A stretch of DNA of 59,296 nt, taken from positions 1-59,296 of the forward strand of contig DFHM01000008.1 in NCBI GenBank assembly GCA_002371895.1. The letters are read 5' to 3'. Under the pieces are notes generated by a model. The model did not search any database. It was not told the origin of the DNA and was given only the letters and a program-made list of their open reading frames with translations. The position numbers were made by a program, and so were the translations under genes. This DNA is from Candidatus Saccharibacteria bacterium UBA3723 (GTDB taxonomy: Bacteria > Patescibacteriota > Saccharimonadia > Saccharimonadales > Saccharimonadaceae). Shown here one piece after another: positions 30,645 to 39,040 of this stretch (position 1 is its first letter; each line of letters starts with the position of its first letter).

Positions 30645-32522
30645 TTAGTTATAACCTTCCGCCTGAAGTTCAAACATTTCTTTATACAAACCGTTCTTTG
30701 CGATTAGGTCATCGTGCGTGCCACTTTCTACAATTTTACCATGGTCTAGCACAATAATCTTCTCTGCCTTTCTAACTGTCGAGAAACGGTGCGAGATAAT
30801 AAGTGTGGTCTTGCCCTTCTGTTTTTCGAGGATATTCTTGAAAATCACATATTCGGATTTTGCATCGACGGCAGAAGTCGGCTCATCTAGAATCAGGACG
30901 TTTGGCTGGCGGAAGAATGCGCGCGCAATGCTGAGGCGCTGCCACTGTCCGCCAGATAAATCAGTAGCATTTTGAGCATCAAAATCTTTGGACATGACCT
31001 GGTTGAGGCCGTTTGGATATTTTTCTTCTAGATTACCGAGGCCGGCGAGTTCGAGCGCTTCCCTAATTGTGCGCGGACTATATGGGCGAGTAACGTCGCC
31101 AAACCAGACATTTTCGCCAAGCGTAGCAAATTCATAACGCGAATAATCCTGGAATAGTGCGCCAATTTGTTCAAGATAAGATACGCGTTCGATTTGCTCG
31201 AATGGAATATCATTGATAAATATCTCGCCATCGGTTGGTTGATATGCTCCAATCATTAGTTTGATGATTGTAGTTTTGCCGGCACCGTTTTCGCCGACAA
31301 TCGCGAGGCTGTCGCCAGGATTCAATACAAAGCTAACATTATCTACAGCTTTTACGCGCGAACGCGGATAAGTGAATGAGACATGGCGGAATTCTATCTT
31401 TGGGATATCATTCACTATTACGGCGCCGGTTGGACGAGCTGGCGTGTTCATAAATTCCATGAAGTCAGTTGCGTTTACGACACTCTCACTTGCGCTGGCA
31501 ATATTCGCAAACAAAGAGGTGATGTTGGAATTTAGGTTGCTTAGGAGCGTACGGACTGTCATGAAAGCACCAAACTCAAACTTACCAATCATAATTTCGA
31601 ATGAAATAAATAGCAAAACAGAGTAAGTAACAATGTCTTCTATCGCACGTGAGCTGATATTTGGCCAGAAGAAAGATTTTACATCTGCGATATCCTGCTC
31701 CTGGCTGCGACGACGTGCTTTGACCATCTGTGAAATAAGCTGCTTCGACAGACTATTAAGCTCGATTTCCAGTGCGGAGTTTGAATTAGTAATCTTCTGT
31801 TGAATTGCGAATGCAACGCGGCGATCTTTCGTGAATTCGCGCCAGTTGCGACGTTGTTTGGCGGCGAGACGTAGGCTGAGAATTGAATATGGTACCGATG
31901 AAAGAATTACAATGATTGCGACGATTGGCGAAACCGTAAAAGTAGAAACAAGTACAGCAATCAAACCAATCACGGATGAAACGATATTTATTACATTATT
32001 CGAAACACTTGCGACCGATGAACCAAAATCCTGCACACGATCAAACTTATCCGCGAACTCTTTACTTTCGCGCGTAGCGAGTGGGATTTCGATATACTTC
32101 TCTGCTAGGTTTTCACTTACGTAAATATATACATCCTGCCAAGTCGTAAGCGACAACATATTGTTGACCTCGCGCAGGAGCGTATTAATAAGTTGAATAA
32201 TCAGCATTAATACCGCAATCAGTACAAAAGGCACAAAATCTTGCGTATTAACCGCACGAAGGAGTTGGTTAGTGGCATGACCCAACAGTAACGCGGTGAT
32301 TGACGGGACAATAGAGTTGAACGCGCTATAGATCCAGAAGAAATATCGCTTAGCACCAACCGCCTTACGATAAATTCGCATTGTATACCAAACGGAACGG
32401 AGCGACATGCGCGGATAATTGGCACTTTTTCGCTCCGCTTCTTTTAGGGCACGCTTGCGCTCGCGTTCAATATTGCGAGCGTCGCGTTTTGCCTGTTTTT
32501 TCCGTTTGCTTTTTTCTGACAT
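30645..32522 (-). CDS. ABC exporter, fused permease and ATPase
   Basis: A 625-residue half-transporter: a basic N-terminal extension (1-45), six membrane helices to about 345, and an ATPase with Walker A GENGAGKTT, signature LSGGQWQ, Walker B VLILDEPTS and H-loop ISHR. It would act as a homodimer exporting a lipid, peptide or drug. It begins one base after the glmS stop codon, so translation is coupled. Confidence 0.92.
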   Translation of the reverse strand: MSEKSKRKKQAKRDARNIERERKRALKEAERKSANYPRMSLRSVWYTMRIYRKAVGAKRYFFWIYSAFNSIVPSITALLLGHATNQLLRAVNTQDFVPFVLIAVLMLIIQLINTLLREVNNMLSLTTWQDVYIYVSENLAEKYIEIPLATRESKEFADKFDRVQDFGSSVASVSNNVINIVSSVIGLIAVLVSTFTVSPIVAIIVILSSVPYSILSLRLAAKQRRNWREFTKDRRVAFAIQQKITNSNSALEIELNSLSKQLISQMVKARRRSQEQDIADVKSFFWPNISSRAIEDIVTYSVLLFISFEIMIGKFEFGAFMTVRTLLSNLNSNITSLFANIASASESVVNATDFMEFMNTPARPTGAVIVNDIPKIEFRHVSFTYPRSRVKAVDNVSFVLNPGDSLAIVGENGAGKTTIIKLMIGAYQPTDGEIFINDIPFEQIERVSYLEQIGALFQDYSRYEFATLGENVWFGDVTRPYSPRTIREALELAGLGNLEEKYPNGLNQVMSKDFDAQNATDLSGGQWQRLSIARAFFRQPNVLILDEPTSAVDAKSEYVIFKNILEKQKGKTTLIISHRFSTVRKAEKIIVLDHGKIVESGTHDDLIAKNGLYKEMFELQAEGYN

Positions 32523-32523
32523 A

Positions 32524-34344
32524 CTATTCTACTGTGACTGATTTTGCGAGATTACGTGGCTGGTCAACATCGTTTCCACGTTCGACTGCGACATAATATG
32601 CGAACAACTGTTGGAGTGTATTTAGAAGAATTGGCATCAAGAGCTCAATCTTGCTATCTACGCGGACTATATCGTCCGCCTCAATGTCCGCTTTGCTGTT
32701 AGTGAGAACAATAGCTTTGCCGCCACGAGCACGAACCTCATGGAGACCGCCGAGAGACTTGTCATAGAGCCAGTTGTCCAAGATATCGAACACTTCGAAG
32801 AAAGTTTCGTCGACGAGGGCGATTGGGCCATGCTTAAGCTCACCGGAAGCATAACCTTCGGCGTGAATATAAGAGATTTCCTTGAGTTTGAGCGCGCCTT
32901 CTAGAGCGATTGGATATGCGGTATCGCGACCAAGGTAAAGCGCATCGTTGTACTTTGCGTATTTCTTTGCGAGTTGTTCCATTTCGGCGCGATGAGTATT
33001 GAGAGTGTTTTCGATTTCTTTTGGAAGGATAGACAATTCTCTTGCGAACTTATGGATAAGTTCGGTATTACCACCGTGATAGCCAGCAAGCATACCAGCA
33101 AACATCAACATCGTTACAACCTGTGCCGTGAAGGCTTTTGTAGATGCAACGGAAATTTCTGGGCCAGCATGAACATAAGTACCACCATCAACTTCGCGTG
33201 CGATAGTTGAGCCAATTACGTTGACGATACCGAGTGTCTTTACGCCACGTTTTTTGATTTCGCGGAGACATGCAAGCGTATCGGCGGTTTCGCCAGACTG
33301 AGAGACAATAAGGGCGATAGATTCCTTCGGCAAGTGGAAGGAACGATAACGGTATTCTGATGCGATAACTACTTCTGTTGTAATGTCTGGTATTAATTGT
33401 TCCATGTAGTACGAAGCAAGGAGGCCGGCATAATATGCGGTACCACAACCAACGATTACAATATGACGAACGTCGCGCATTTCCTTCTCGGTAAGGTTTG
33501 GACCACCGAGGTGCATTGTGCCATTCTTTGCATCAACGCGGCCAGAAAGCGTATTTGGCAAGGTGGTAGCCTGCTCCATAATTTCCTTGAGCAAGAAGTG
33601 ATCGTAGCCGCCTTTTTGAATCTGCTCTACGTCGCCTTCGATTTTCTCTGGGTTTGGATTGAGGTGCTTGAGATTTAGATTAAATACCTCGGCGCCGTTT
33701 TTGTTGCAGACGGCAATTTCGCCATCATTTAGATAGATGGCTTCGCGAGTATAACCGAGTAATGCAGAAGCGTCAGAAGCAATAATGGTTTCATCTTTGC
33801 CAAGACCGATAATGAGCGGCGAGCCAAGACGCGCAACGACAATTGTGTCTGGTTCTTCTGGCGAAAATACAGCAATACCATAAGTGCCACGGACTTCCTT
33901 TAGAGACTTCGCAACAGCATCCTTGAGCGTAGTGCCTTCTTTGTAATTACTATCAATGAGTGCAGCAAGGACCTCGGTGTCGGTATCGGAAGCGAAGGTA
34001 TAGGAGCTGAGTTTTTCTTTTAGCTCTTTGTAGTTTTCGATAATGCCGTTATGAACAAGGTAGATATTCCCTACATGGTGTGGATGAGCATTCGCAACAG
34101 TAACACCGCCGTGAGTTGCCCAACGAGTATGCCCGATACCAAGATGGCCCTCATGCGGTTTTGCTGACAATACTTGTTCTAGTTCTGAAATCTTTCCTAC
34201 CGAACGCGCAATATGAGGTACCTTTTCGTCGTCGAGAGTCGCAATACCTGCGGAATCATAGCCGCGATATTCGAGACGTTTAAGCCCACTCAGTAAAACA
34301 TTCTGAGCAGTTTTATTACCAACGTAGCCCACAATTCCACACAT
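32524..34344 (-). CDS. glmS: Glutamine-fructose-6-phosphate aminotransferase
   Basis: A 606-residue enzyme making glucosamine-6-phosphate from fructose-6-phosphate and glutamine, the first step to UDP-GlcNAc for peptidoglycan. C2 in MCGIVGYVG is the glutaminase nucleophile; two SIS domains follow, with SQSGETADT and STKAFTAQV, and the DQPRNLAKSVTVE C-terminus is typical. AGGAGG precedes the ATG. A consensus promoter lies at 34371-34399. No glmS ribozyme is present in the short leader. Confidence 0.98.
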   Translation of the reverse strand: MCGIVGYVGNKTAQNVLLSGLKRLEYRGYDSAGIATLDDEKVPHIARSVGKISELEQVLSAKPHEGHLGIGHTRWATHGGVTVANAHPHHVGNIYLVHNGIIENYKELKEKLSSYTFASDTDTEVLAALIDSNYKEGTTLKDAVAKSLKEVRGTYGIAVFSPEEPDTIVVARLGSPLIIGLGKDETIIASDASALLGYTREAIYLNDGEIAVCNKNGAEVFNLNLKHLNPNPEKIEGDVEQIQKGGYDHFLLKEIMEQATTLPNTLSGRVDAKNGTMHLGGPNLTEKEMRDVRHIVIVGCGTAYYAGLLASYYMEQLIPDITTEVVIASEYRYRSFHLPKESIALIVSQSGETADTLACLREIKKRGVKTLGIVNVIGSTIAREVDGGTYVHAGPEISVASTKAFTAQVVTMLMFAGMLAGYHGGNTELIHKFARELSILPKEIENTLNTHRAEMEQLAKKYAKYNDALYLGRDTAYPIALEGALKLKEISYIHAEGYASGELKHGPIALVDETFFEVFDILDNWLYDKSLGGLHEVRARGGKAIVLTNSKADIEADDIVRVDSKIELLMPILLNTLQQLFAYYVAVERGNDVDQPRNLAKSVTVE

Positions 34345-34370
34345 ATTAACCTCCTGTTTTTCTTATGTTT

Positions 34371-34399
34371 AGTATAACTTTTTCTTATCTTAGAGTCAA
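34371..34399 (-). promoter_or_regulatory. Promoter of the glmS operon
   Basis: TTGACT (34394-34399), 17-bp spacer, TATACT (34371-34376) on the minus strand; leader of about 20 nt containing AGGAGG. Confidence 0.85.
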
Positions 34400-34428
34400 A
34401 AAGACGGCCACCATAAAGGATGACCGCC
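34398..34428 (-). terminator. Terminator of the MucBP adhesin gene
   Basis: On the minus strand GGCGGTCATCC pairs with GGTGGCCGTC (G-U pairs and one bulge), followed by five T. The T run overlaps the glmS -35 region. Confidence 0.75.
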
Positions 34429-34456
34429 TAGTTCGAGAAAAATATGTTTTTTTATT

Positions 34457-36433
34457 TTAGCGACGCTGTTTGAGGCCGAAGTAAAGGCCAAAACCTGCAA
34501 CGCTGGAAGCCGCAATTACTACGAATGCGCCGAAGCTACCATCGAGAGTCTTTGGGTTCTTAATCTTGCGGTAGCGATAGATAACTTCCACATCGCCATC
34601 TACGGTACCGTTTGCATTCTCCGGGGTGCCGACTAGCTGATAATCTTTTGGATTTTCTTCGAGTGGGTTGGTAGTGTATTCATCGCCCTTGCCGTACTCT
34701 TCTTCGGTACAATCGACGAATTCTTTGCCGGTTTCGTCATCAATCCAGCATACCGTTACGGTATATGGTGGAGTGTAGCGATAAATAACAGTAACATCAT
34801 CATTTACTGTACCACTTGCATTTTCTGGATCTTCTACAAGGACATAATGTTCTGGAATTTCGTCAGATTCGATAGTGTCATAACGAGCACCGTGATCGTA
34901 ATCTTCTTCGTAACCTTCAGCGATTTCTTCTTCGGTTTCGTCATCGATATAGATAACGGTGACGGTGTGCTGAATCTTTACTTCGACTGGATCGGATATT
35001 AAGGTAATATCACTGCCGCCTTCTGGGGTATAAACGGTTTTTGCTAAGTTTTCGATTGGCGAGACCGTGATTGGCGACTTTACGGTTGTTGGAATAGTAA
35101 CCGTATAGATGTGACCGTAGAAGTTGATGCCGGATGTGGCTTTTGCAACTGCGGAGACGGTATTGCCGGAAATAGTAATCGTAAAGTTAGCAGTTACGTC
35201 TTTGTTATTTTCGTCAGTAATTTTGATTTTATCCTTGGATGGTAAGATAAGATGATCGTCGAAGGAATCAGAAATCGTGAAGCCAGTATATAGCTTGCTG
35301 CGAACAATCTGAGAGTAATTCGACCAGAGAGACATAAACGCGGTAATGTCAGCCTCGGAAGAATAGTTGTTTGGCACTTCCTGGCGGATCTTGAAAGTAA
35401 GCGTATCGCCCTTCTTTGCTTTTGCCTTATCTACAGTCTTAACTGGTTTTGGCATGCTGTATGGAACCGCAGAGCCAAACATAAAGCCTGCGCCGCAGCC
35501 CGTACCGCCATAGCGATAGGTCCAAGTGGAATTAGTTAATCCGGTGGTTACTGTAAAGATAGAGTTTGCGTAATAGATACCGTTAAAGTTCGCGCCATTG
35601 ATTGCATCGACGGAGTAACCATTATCAGCAATACGTAGAGTAGTGTCAGTTGCTTTAGCATTTTTATCATAATAGATGGTAGTAGAGCCATTTTGAGGGA
35701 CAATACCTTCGTTGCCTCTTAGGAATTCGTCGGCATAGGTTGTAATATTGCCATTCTCGTCGCGATTACCGTTTGGCACATCAAAGTCCCAGTGTGCGGA
35801 ACTGACGTTATTAATGCCAGCTGGAGTACAGGAGTCAGAGGACGCAACGTAAGTACCCTTCTTGCAGAATTGGACGCTAAACAAACTGTCTGCGTTACGT
35901 GATTGGTTCCAGGCAACGATTGGATCGCCGGCCTTTAGCTCGGTTATAGTATGCAAATCGTCCTGTGGATGTGTTGCGGCTGAGGAGCCATAAATTTGAG
36001 TATCGAGAGAAAGAATCGCATAGGCTTTTGGGTTGCCATTTTCATCATTTCCTTCGATCCATGGATTTACATCATGAACCTTATATAGCACATCGAGCTT
36101 CTTGCCCTGAGCGTCAACTGCCGTACTGTCCTCGATTAGGAGTGTGAGGCTCTGACCTTTTCCGATAAGGTTATAATTTCTATATGCATGGTCGGATACT
36201 TTAGTAACCTCACCAAGCGTAGCATCGCCTGCTGCTTTTACGACGGTGATCTTTGTATCGTCCGTCCAATAAACTTTTGTGTAAGCATAAGTATTGTTCA
36301 GCTTCGTATCGAGCTGACTAAAGTCCTTATATGACACAGAGGAAGCCGCGCTTACATCGGCTGCTCCAAATAGTGGCATCGCCAAACTGGCAATGGCCGC
36401 TGTCAAAAAGGCACAAGTGTGGAGTTTTTTCAT
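34457..36433 (-). CDS. Surface adhesin with isopeptide-type and MucBP domains and a sorting signal
   Basis: A 658-residue secreted protein: signal peptide (1-29), an N-terminal adhesin region with four cysteines, a fimbrial isopeptide-forming-like domain at about 345-490 (KAKKGDTLTFKIRQEV, TISDSFDDHL), and two MucBP repeats (VTVIYIDDETEEEIAEGYEE and VTVCWIDDETGKEF, about 505-620). The end has NPKTLD, a hydrophobic stretch and KQRR, the layout of a sortase signal of the NP.T type. It probably binds mucin or a host surface. Its mRNA would begin with an 18-nt motif shared with the subtilase gene (36451-36468). Confidence 0.82.
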   Translation of the reverse strand: MKKLHTCAFLTAAIASLAMPLFGAADVSAASSVSYKDFSQLDTKLNNTYAYTKVYWTDDTKITVVKAAGDATLGEVTKVSDHAYRNYNLIGKGQSLTLLIEDSTAVDAQGKKLDVLYKVHDVNPWIEGNDENGNPKAYAILSLDTQIYGSSAATHPQDDLHTITELKAGDPIVAWNQSRNADSLFSVQFCKKGTYVASSDSCTPAGINNVSSAHWDFDVPNGNRDENGNITTYADEFLRGNEGIVPQNGSTTIYYDKNAKATDTTLRIADNGYSVDAINGANFNGIYYANSIFTVTTGLTNSTWTYRYGGTGCGAGFMFGSAVPYSMPKPVKTVDKAKAKKGDTLTFKIRQEVPNNYSSEADITAFMSLWSNYSQIVRSKLYTGFTISDSFDDHLILPSKDKIKITDENNKDVTANFTITISGNTVSAVAKATSGINFYGHIYTVTIPTTVKSPITVSPIENLAKTVYTPEGGSDITLISDPVEVKIQHTVTVIYIDDETEEEIAEGYEEDYDHGARYDTIESDEIPEHYVLVEDPENASGTVNDDVTVIYRYTPPYTVTVCWIDDETGKEFVDCTEEEYGKGDEYTTNPLEENPKDYQLVGTPENANGTVDGDVEVIYRYRKIKNPKTLDGSFGAFVVIAASSVAGFGLYFGLKQRR

Positions 36434-36450
36434 ATTTTTCTCTTTTTATG

Positions 36451-36468
36451 TTTTTATTTTGACCTTTT
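36451..36468 (-). promoter_or_regulatory. 18-nt motif at the 5' end of the adhesin mRNA
   Basis: AAAAGGTCAAAATAAAAA on the minus strand, identical to the plus-strand copy at 40953-40970. In both genes the motif begins about nine bases after the -10 box, i.e. at the start of the transcript. Confidence 0.6.
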
Positions 36469-36476
36469 GTAGCCTA

Positions 36477-36505
36477 ATAATAGCATTATTATCAACAAAA
36501 TGCAA
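36477..36505 (-). promoter_or_regulatory. Promoter of the adhesin gene
   Basis: TTGCAT (36500-36505), 17-bp spacer, TATTAT (36477-36482) on the minus strand. Confidence 0.6.
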
Positions 36506-36521
36506 GTGCTTATTCTATATC

Positions 36522-36550
36522 TTGACTTTTTTCCGAGAAACTAGTACACT
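36522..36550 (+). promoter_or_regulatory. Promoter of tRNA-Asn
   Basis: TTGACT (36522-36527), 17-bp spacer, TACACT (36545-36550); start near 36557, four bases before the mature tRNA. Confidence 0.85.
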
Positions 36551-36560
36551 TAGATTACCT

Positions 36561-36635
36561 TCCCCTGTAGCTCAATGGTGGAGCAAGAAGCTGTTAACTT
36601 CGAGGTTGTCAGTTCGAGTCTGACCGGGGGAGCCA
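36561..36635 (+). tRNA. tRNA-Asn (GTT)
   Basis: A 75-nt cloverleaf with encoded CCA: TCCCCTG pairs with CGGGGGA, anticodon loop CTGTTAA gives GTT. Discriminator base G fits tRNA-Asn. It sits alone between adhesin and sortase genes. Confidence 0.95.
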
Positions 36636-36649
36636 TTTTTTAGCTTTCA

Positions 36650-36678
36650 AAAAGCCGCCTCTTCATGGGCGGTTTTTT
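36650..36678. terminator. Bidirectional terminator between tRNA-Asn and sortase
   Basis: CCGCC (36655-36659), seven-base loop, GGCGG (36668-36672), with T run on the plus strand and A run that gives T on the minus strand. Confidence 0.85.
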
Positions 36679-36685
36679 GTTGTTT

Positions 36686-37423
36686 TTATCTTTTGATCAT
36701 CTTCGCGAGGATGACGTTGCGATAGTGCTTCGAATCTTTATCGCAGGTAGAGAGAACGATAATTTTATCCTTCTCTCCTAGCTCTACGTAGCGCGATTGG
36801 CGTGAATAGTTGTGAATTTCATTAATAATCAAATCATTTTTGCCATTAATATTACTGTCGTGGTTGTAAATAGTCGTACGATTAACATCTATAACTGCAA
36901 AATTCATAATTTCTAGATCATAAGTGGCATCTTCGGTGTAAAGAATACCCTTCTCGTGGCTATCGAAATAGTCTTTTTGCTCAAACATTGCGATGCCGCC
37001 AAACATGAGCTTGCCGTCCATACGGTGACCATAAACAAGCGTAAAGTCGTCTTTAAAACCGTGGTTACGATAATCAACAAAGATGCTCCCTGCTGTTGCG
37101 AAATCTCCACGATAATTACGCGTGAGATATTTTGTATTATCCGATGTTTGAACTACCGGATAGTCTATTTCGGTATTATTAATCTTTAGCCAGGCTTTTA
37201 TTTCCGGATTTATCTTATGTAGCTCATCAAAATCAATTTCTTTATCATCATCCGGTGCGAGTGTAGCAATTTCGTCATCCATTTTTGCGCTAACATGCAC
37301 GTAATGAATATCAAACAATGCGTAAAACCCTACTATAAATAGCAGCAGGAAAACCGCCGTTGATGCCAAGTCGACTACGTCTTCGAGGTGATGGCGGACA
37401 ATTTCTGAAACTTTTTTCTTCAT
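36686..37423 (-). CDS. srtB: Class B sortase
   Basis: A 245-residue membrane-anchored transpeptidase with an N-terminal helix at about 17-39. The catalytic triad is visible: H133 in LVYGHRMDGKLMF, C227 in VLSTCDK and R235 in HYRNVIL. The GKLMFG element with the extra helix DYFDSHEKG after it is the class B signature. It would join pilin subunits or attach them to the wall. It starts one base after the signal-peptidase-like gene's stop and ends the pilus operon. In Streptococcus pyogenes a class B sortase polymerises T-antigen pili in a similar locus. Confidence 0.92.
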   Translation of the reverse strand: MKKKVSEIVRHHLEDVVDLASTAVFLLLFIVGFYALFDIHYVHVSAKMDDEIATLAPDDDKEIDFDELHKINPEIKAWLKINNTEIDYPVVQTSDNTKYLTRNYRGDFATAGSIFVDYRNHGFKDDFTLVYGHRMDGKLMFGGIAMFEQKDYFDSHEKGILYTEDATYDLEIMNFAVIDVNRTTIYNHDSNINGKNDLIINEIHNYSRQSRYVELGEKDKIIVLSTCDKDSKHYRNVILAKMIKR

Positions 37424-37424
37424 A

Positions 37425-37937
37425 TTAGATTGACCTCGTTCTGAGAATAGTGACTATTTTTCCTTTTATATCTTTTGCGTAGATTGCCCCGAAGCTGCGC
37501 GAGTCGTCCATGGCTTCGAGATTTCCGTTCAGTAGGAAGTAACTTCCATTTGGAACGCGGAACGGAAAGCTAATTGTTGGTGTTTCTCCCTCATTGAGAC
37601 TGTAGACGACGCGGTCGGACACCTGCGCGCCATTGACGTACAGGCGCCCAACGTCGTCTATGGTGACAATGTCACCGGGAGAGGCTAGTATCGACGAAAC
37701 GTGCGTTTCATTATCGCGCTCAAACAGCACGACATCGTCTGGATAATATGTCTTATCCGTACGGGAGAATAGGACAAGATCACCGTCCTCTACGCGATTA
37801 GACATAGATACGCCCTCTACCCGTCGAAGGCCAATCAAGACACCGAATAACAGCCACAGTACCAGTATTAGTACTACGGATTTCATTATTAGGCGTACCC
37901 AGTTACGGTTTTTTCTTAGAAAGACCTTCGTGTTCAT
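37425..37937 (-). CDS. Signal peptidase I-like protein without catalytic lysine (SipA-like)
   Basis: A 170-residue protein with one membrane helix (about 19-37) and the type I signal peptidase boxes: GVSMSN (S44), GDLVLF, PDDVVLF, SPGD and the DDSRSFG box near 144-150. The general-base lysine that should stand six residues before the proline of SPGD is Ser81, and SMxPT reads SMSNR. A histidine, H79, is two residues away. In streptococcal pilus loci the SipA/LepA partner of a class B sortase also lacks catalytic residues and acts as an assembly factor, so the same role is likely here. Confidence 0.82.
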   Translation of the reverse strand: MNTKVFLRKNRNWVRLIMKSVVLILVLWLLFGVLIGLRRVEGVSMSNRVEDGDLVLFSRTDKTYYPDDVVLFERDNETHVSSILASPGDIVTIDDVGRLYVNGAQVSDRVVYSLNEGETPTISFPFRVPNGSYFLLNGNLEAMDDSRSFGAIYAKDIKGKIVTILRTRSI

Positions 37938-37963
37938 ATTTTTGTTTTAACTTTCTTAGCTAA

Positions 37964-39028
37964 TTAAGCCTCTTCTTCGTCGTCATTTTTGCGGCGAGCA
38001 ATGATAAAGAAGATACCAAATGCACCAATCATGAGAAGAATGAGATAGAACCAGAAGTTAGTAACGATACCAGTTAGTGGATCGGATTGTTTGTTGTTTT
38101 CGATTTCGGTTTTATTCTTGGTGTCAAATTCGTCATCATTAACAGCAACGGTAACCTTGGTTACAGTGTTGGTTTCTGTACCGTCCATCTTGGTGGTATA
38201 TTCTTCGTCACCTACCTTGGTGATGGTATAGCTTGTGCCTACAGGAATTTGGTTTGCGCCGTTATTCTGACCAATCGTGAGAGTATCGCCATGGCGTAGA
38301 TATACGGTTGCGGTTGAACCACCCGAAATAGAAGTTGCGCCATTAGGACAAGTTGTATCGGAGCTAATATTATAGGCGGACTGAGAAGTTACGGCACCAG
38401 CTGCTGGAATGCTGATAGTATATTCGAAACAATGATCTTTCTCGGCCATGTTACCGGTAGTGATAGCAGTTGTTTCAATGTAGGTAAACGCAGCACCGCT
38501 AGTCCAGGTAGCTTTTGTTACCTTATCGTTATTTTTATTTAGGATTGCAACGGATGCTTCATAAATATTGTTGTCCGGAACATTGTTTGCGTCTACATGA
38601 TAGCGAACACGTACTTCGACTAGATAATCGTTGTGCGCGGTATCTATAGGATAGTTGGCACCATCTGTGGACATGGTTTCAGCAATCTTGAAGGTGTAAT
38701 CACCGACTTTGCTGAAATCCGCGCTAGAGAAATCTAATGTAGTGGTTTGCGTGGCAGTCGTACCGGTTGGCGCTACGTTATTGAATTCGATTGTAGCACT
38801 GGTAGGATAGCCAGTCACCGTACCTGGATTATCGGCACCGGTAGTGACCGAATACGTGAAGGTATTCGTTACCGGGTTTGTAATATTAGTAATGCTCCTC
38901 TCTAGTGTGACGATATTGCCGGTACCGTCATAAGTTGCTGTGTTGGCGAATACGCCAGCCACTGGAAAAATCGTTGATACTGCTAGAGCGATAGCAGATA
39001 CGCCAGCGGCAAATGAAAGTTTTTTCAT
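37964..39028 (-). CDS. Major pilin-like protein (FctA/Spy0128-type) with sorting signal
   Basis: A 354-residue secreted protein: signal peptide (1-29), a first beta-sandwich domain with YTFKIAET and DYLVEVRVRYHVD typical of FctA/Spy0128 pilin domains, and a second with VYLRHGDTLTI...PVGTSYTITKVG. The glutamate in KIAET matches the isopeptide-promoting acid of such domains, though the partner lysine is not obvious. The C-terminus has DPLTG, a hydrophobic helix and ARRKNDDEEEA, a sorting signal with an unusual acidic end. AAAGGGAG precedes the ATG. Position between the Cna-B adhesin and SipA/SrtB genes supports a backbone pilin role. Confidence 0.8.
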   Translation of the reverse strand: MKKLSFAAGVSAIALAVSTIFPVAGVFANTATYDGTGNIVTLERSITNITNPVTNTFTYSVTTGADNPGTVTGYPTSATIEFNNVAPTGTTATQTTTLDFSSADFSKVGDYTFKIAETMSTDGANYPIDTAHNDYLVEVRVRYHVDANNVPDNNIYEASVAILNKNNDKVTKATWTSGAAFTYIETTAITTGNMAEKDHCFEYTISIPAAGAVTSQSAYNISSDTTCPNGATSISGGSTATVYLRHGDTLTIGQNNGANQIPVGTSYTITKVGDEEYTTKMDGTETNTVTKVTVAVNDDEFDTKNKTEIENNKQSDPLTGIVTNFWFYLILLMIGAFGIFFIIARRKNDDEEEA

Positions 39029-39040
39029 TTCTCCCTTTCT

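Noticed and set aside
34345..34370. glmS ribozyme in the glmS leader
   Set aside because: The leader between promoter and start codon is only about 20-30 nt, far too short for the ribozyme.
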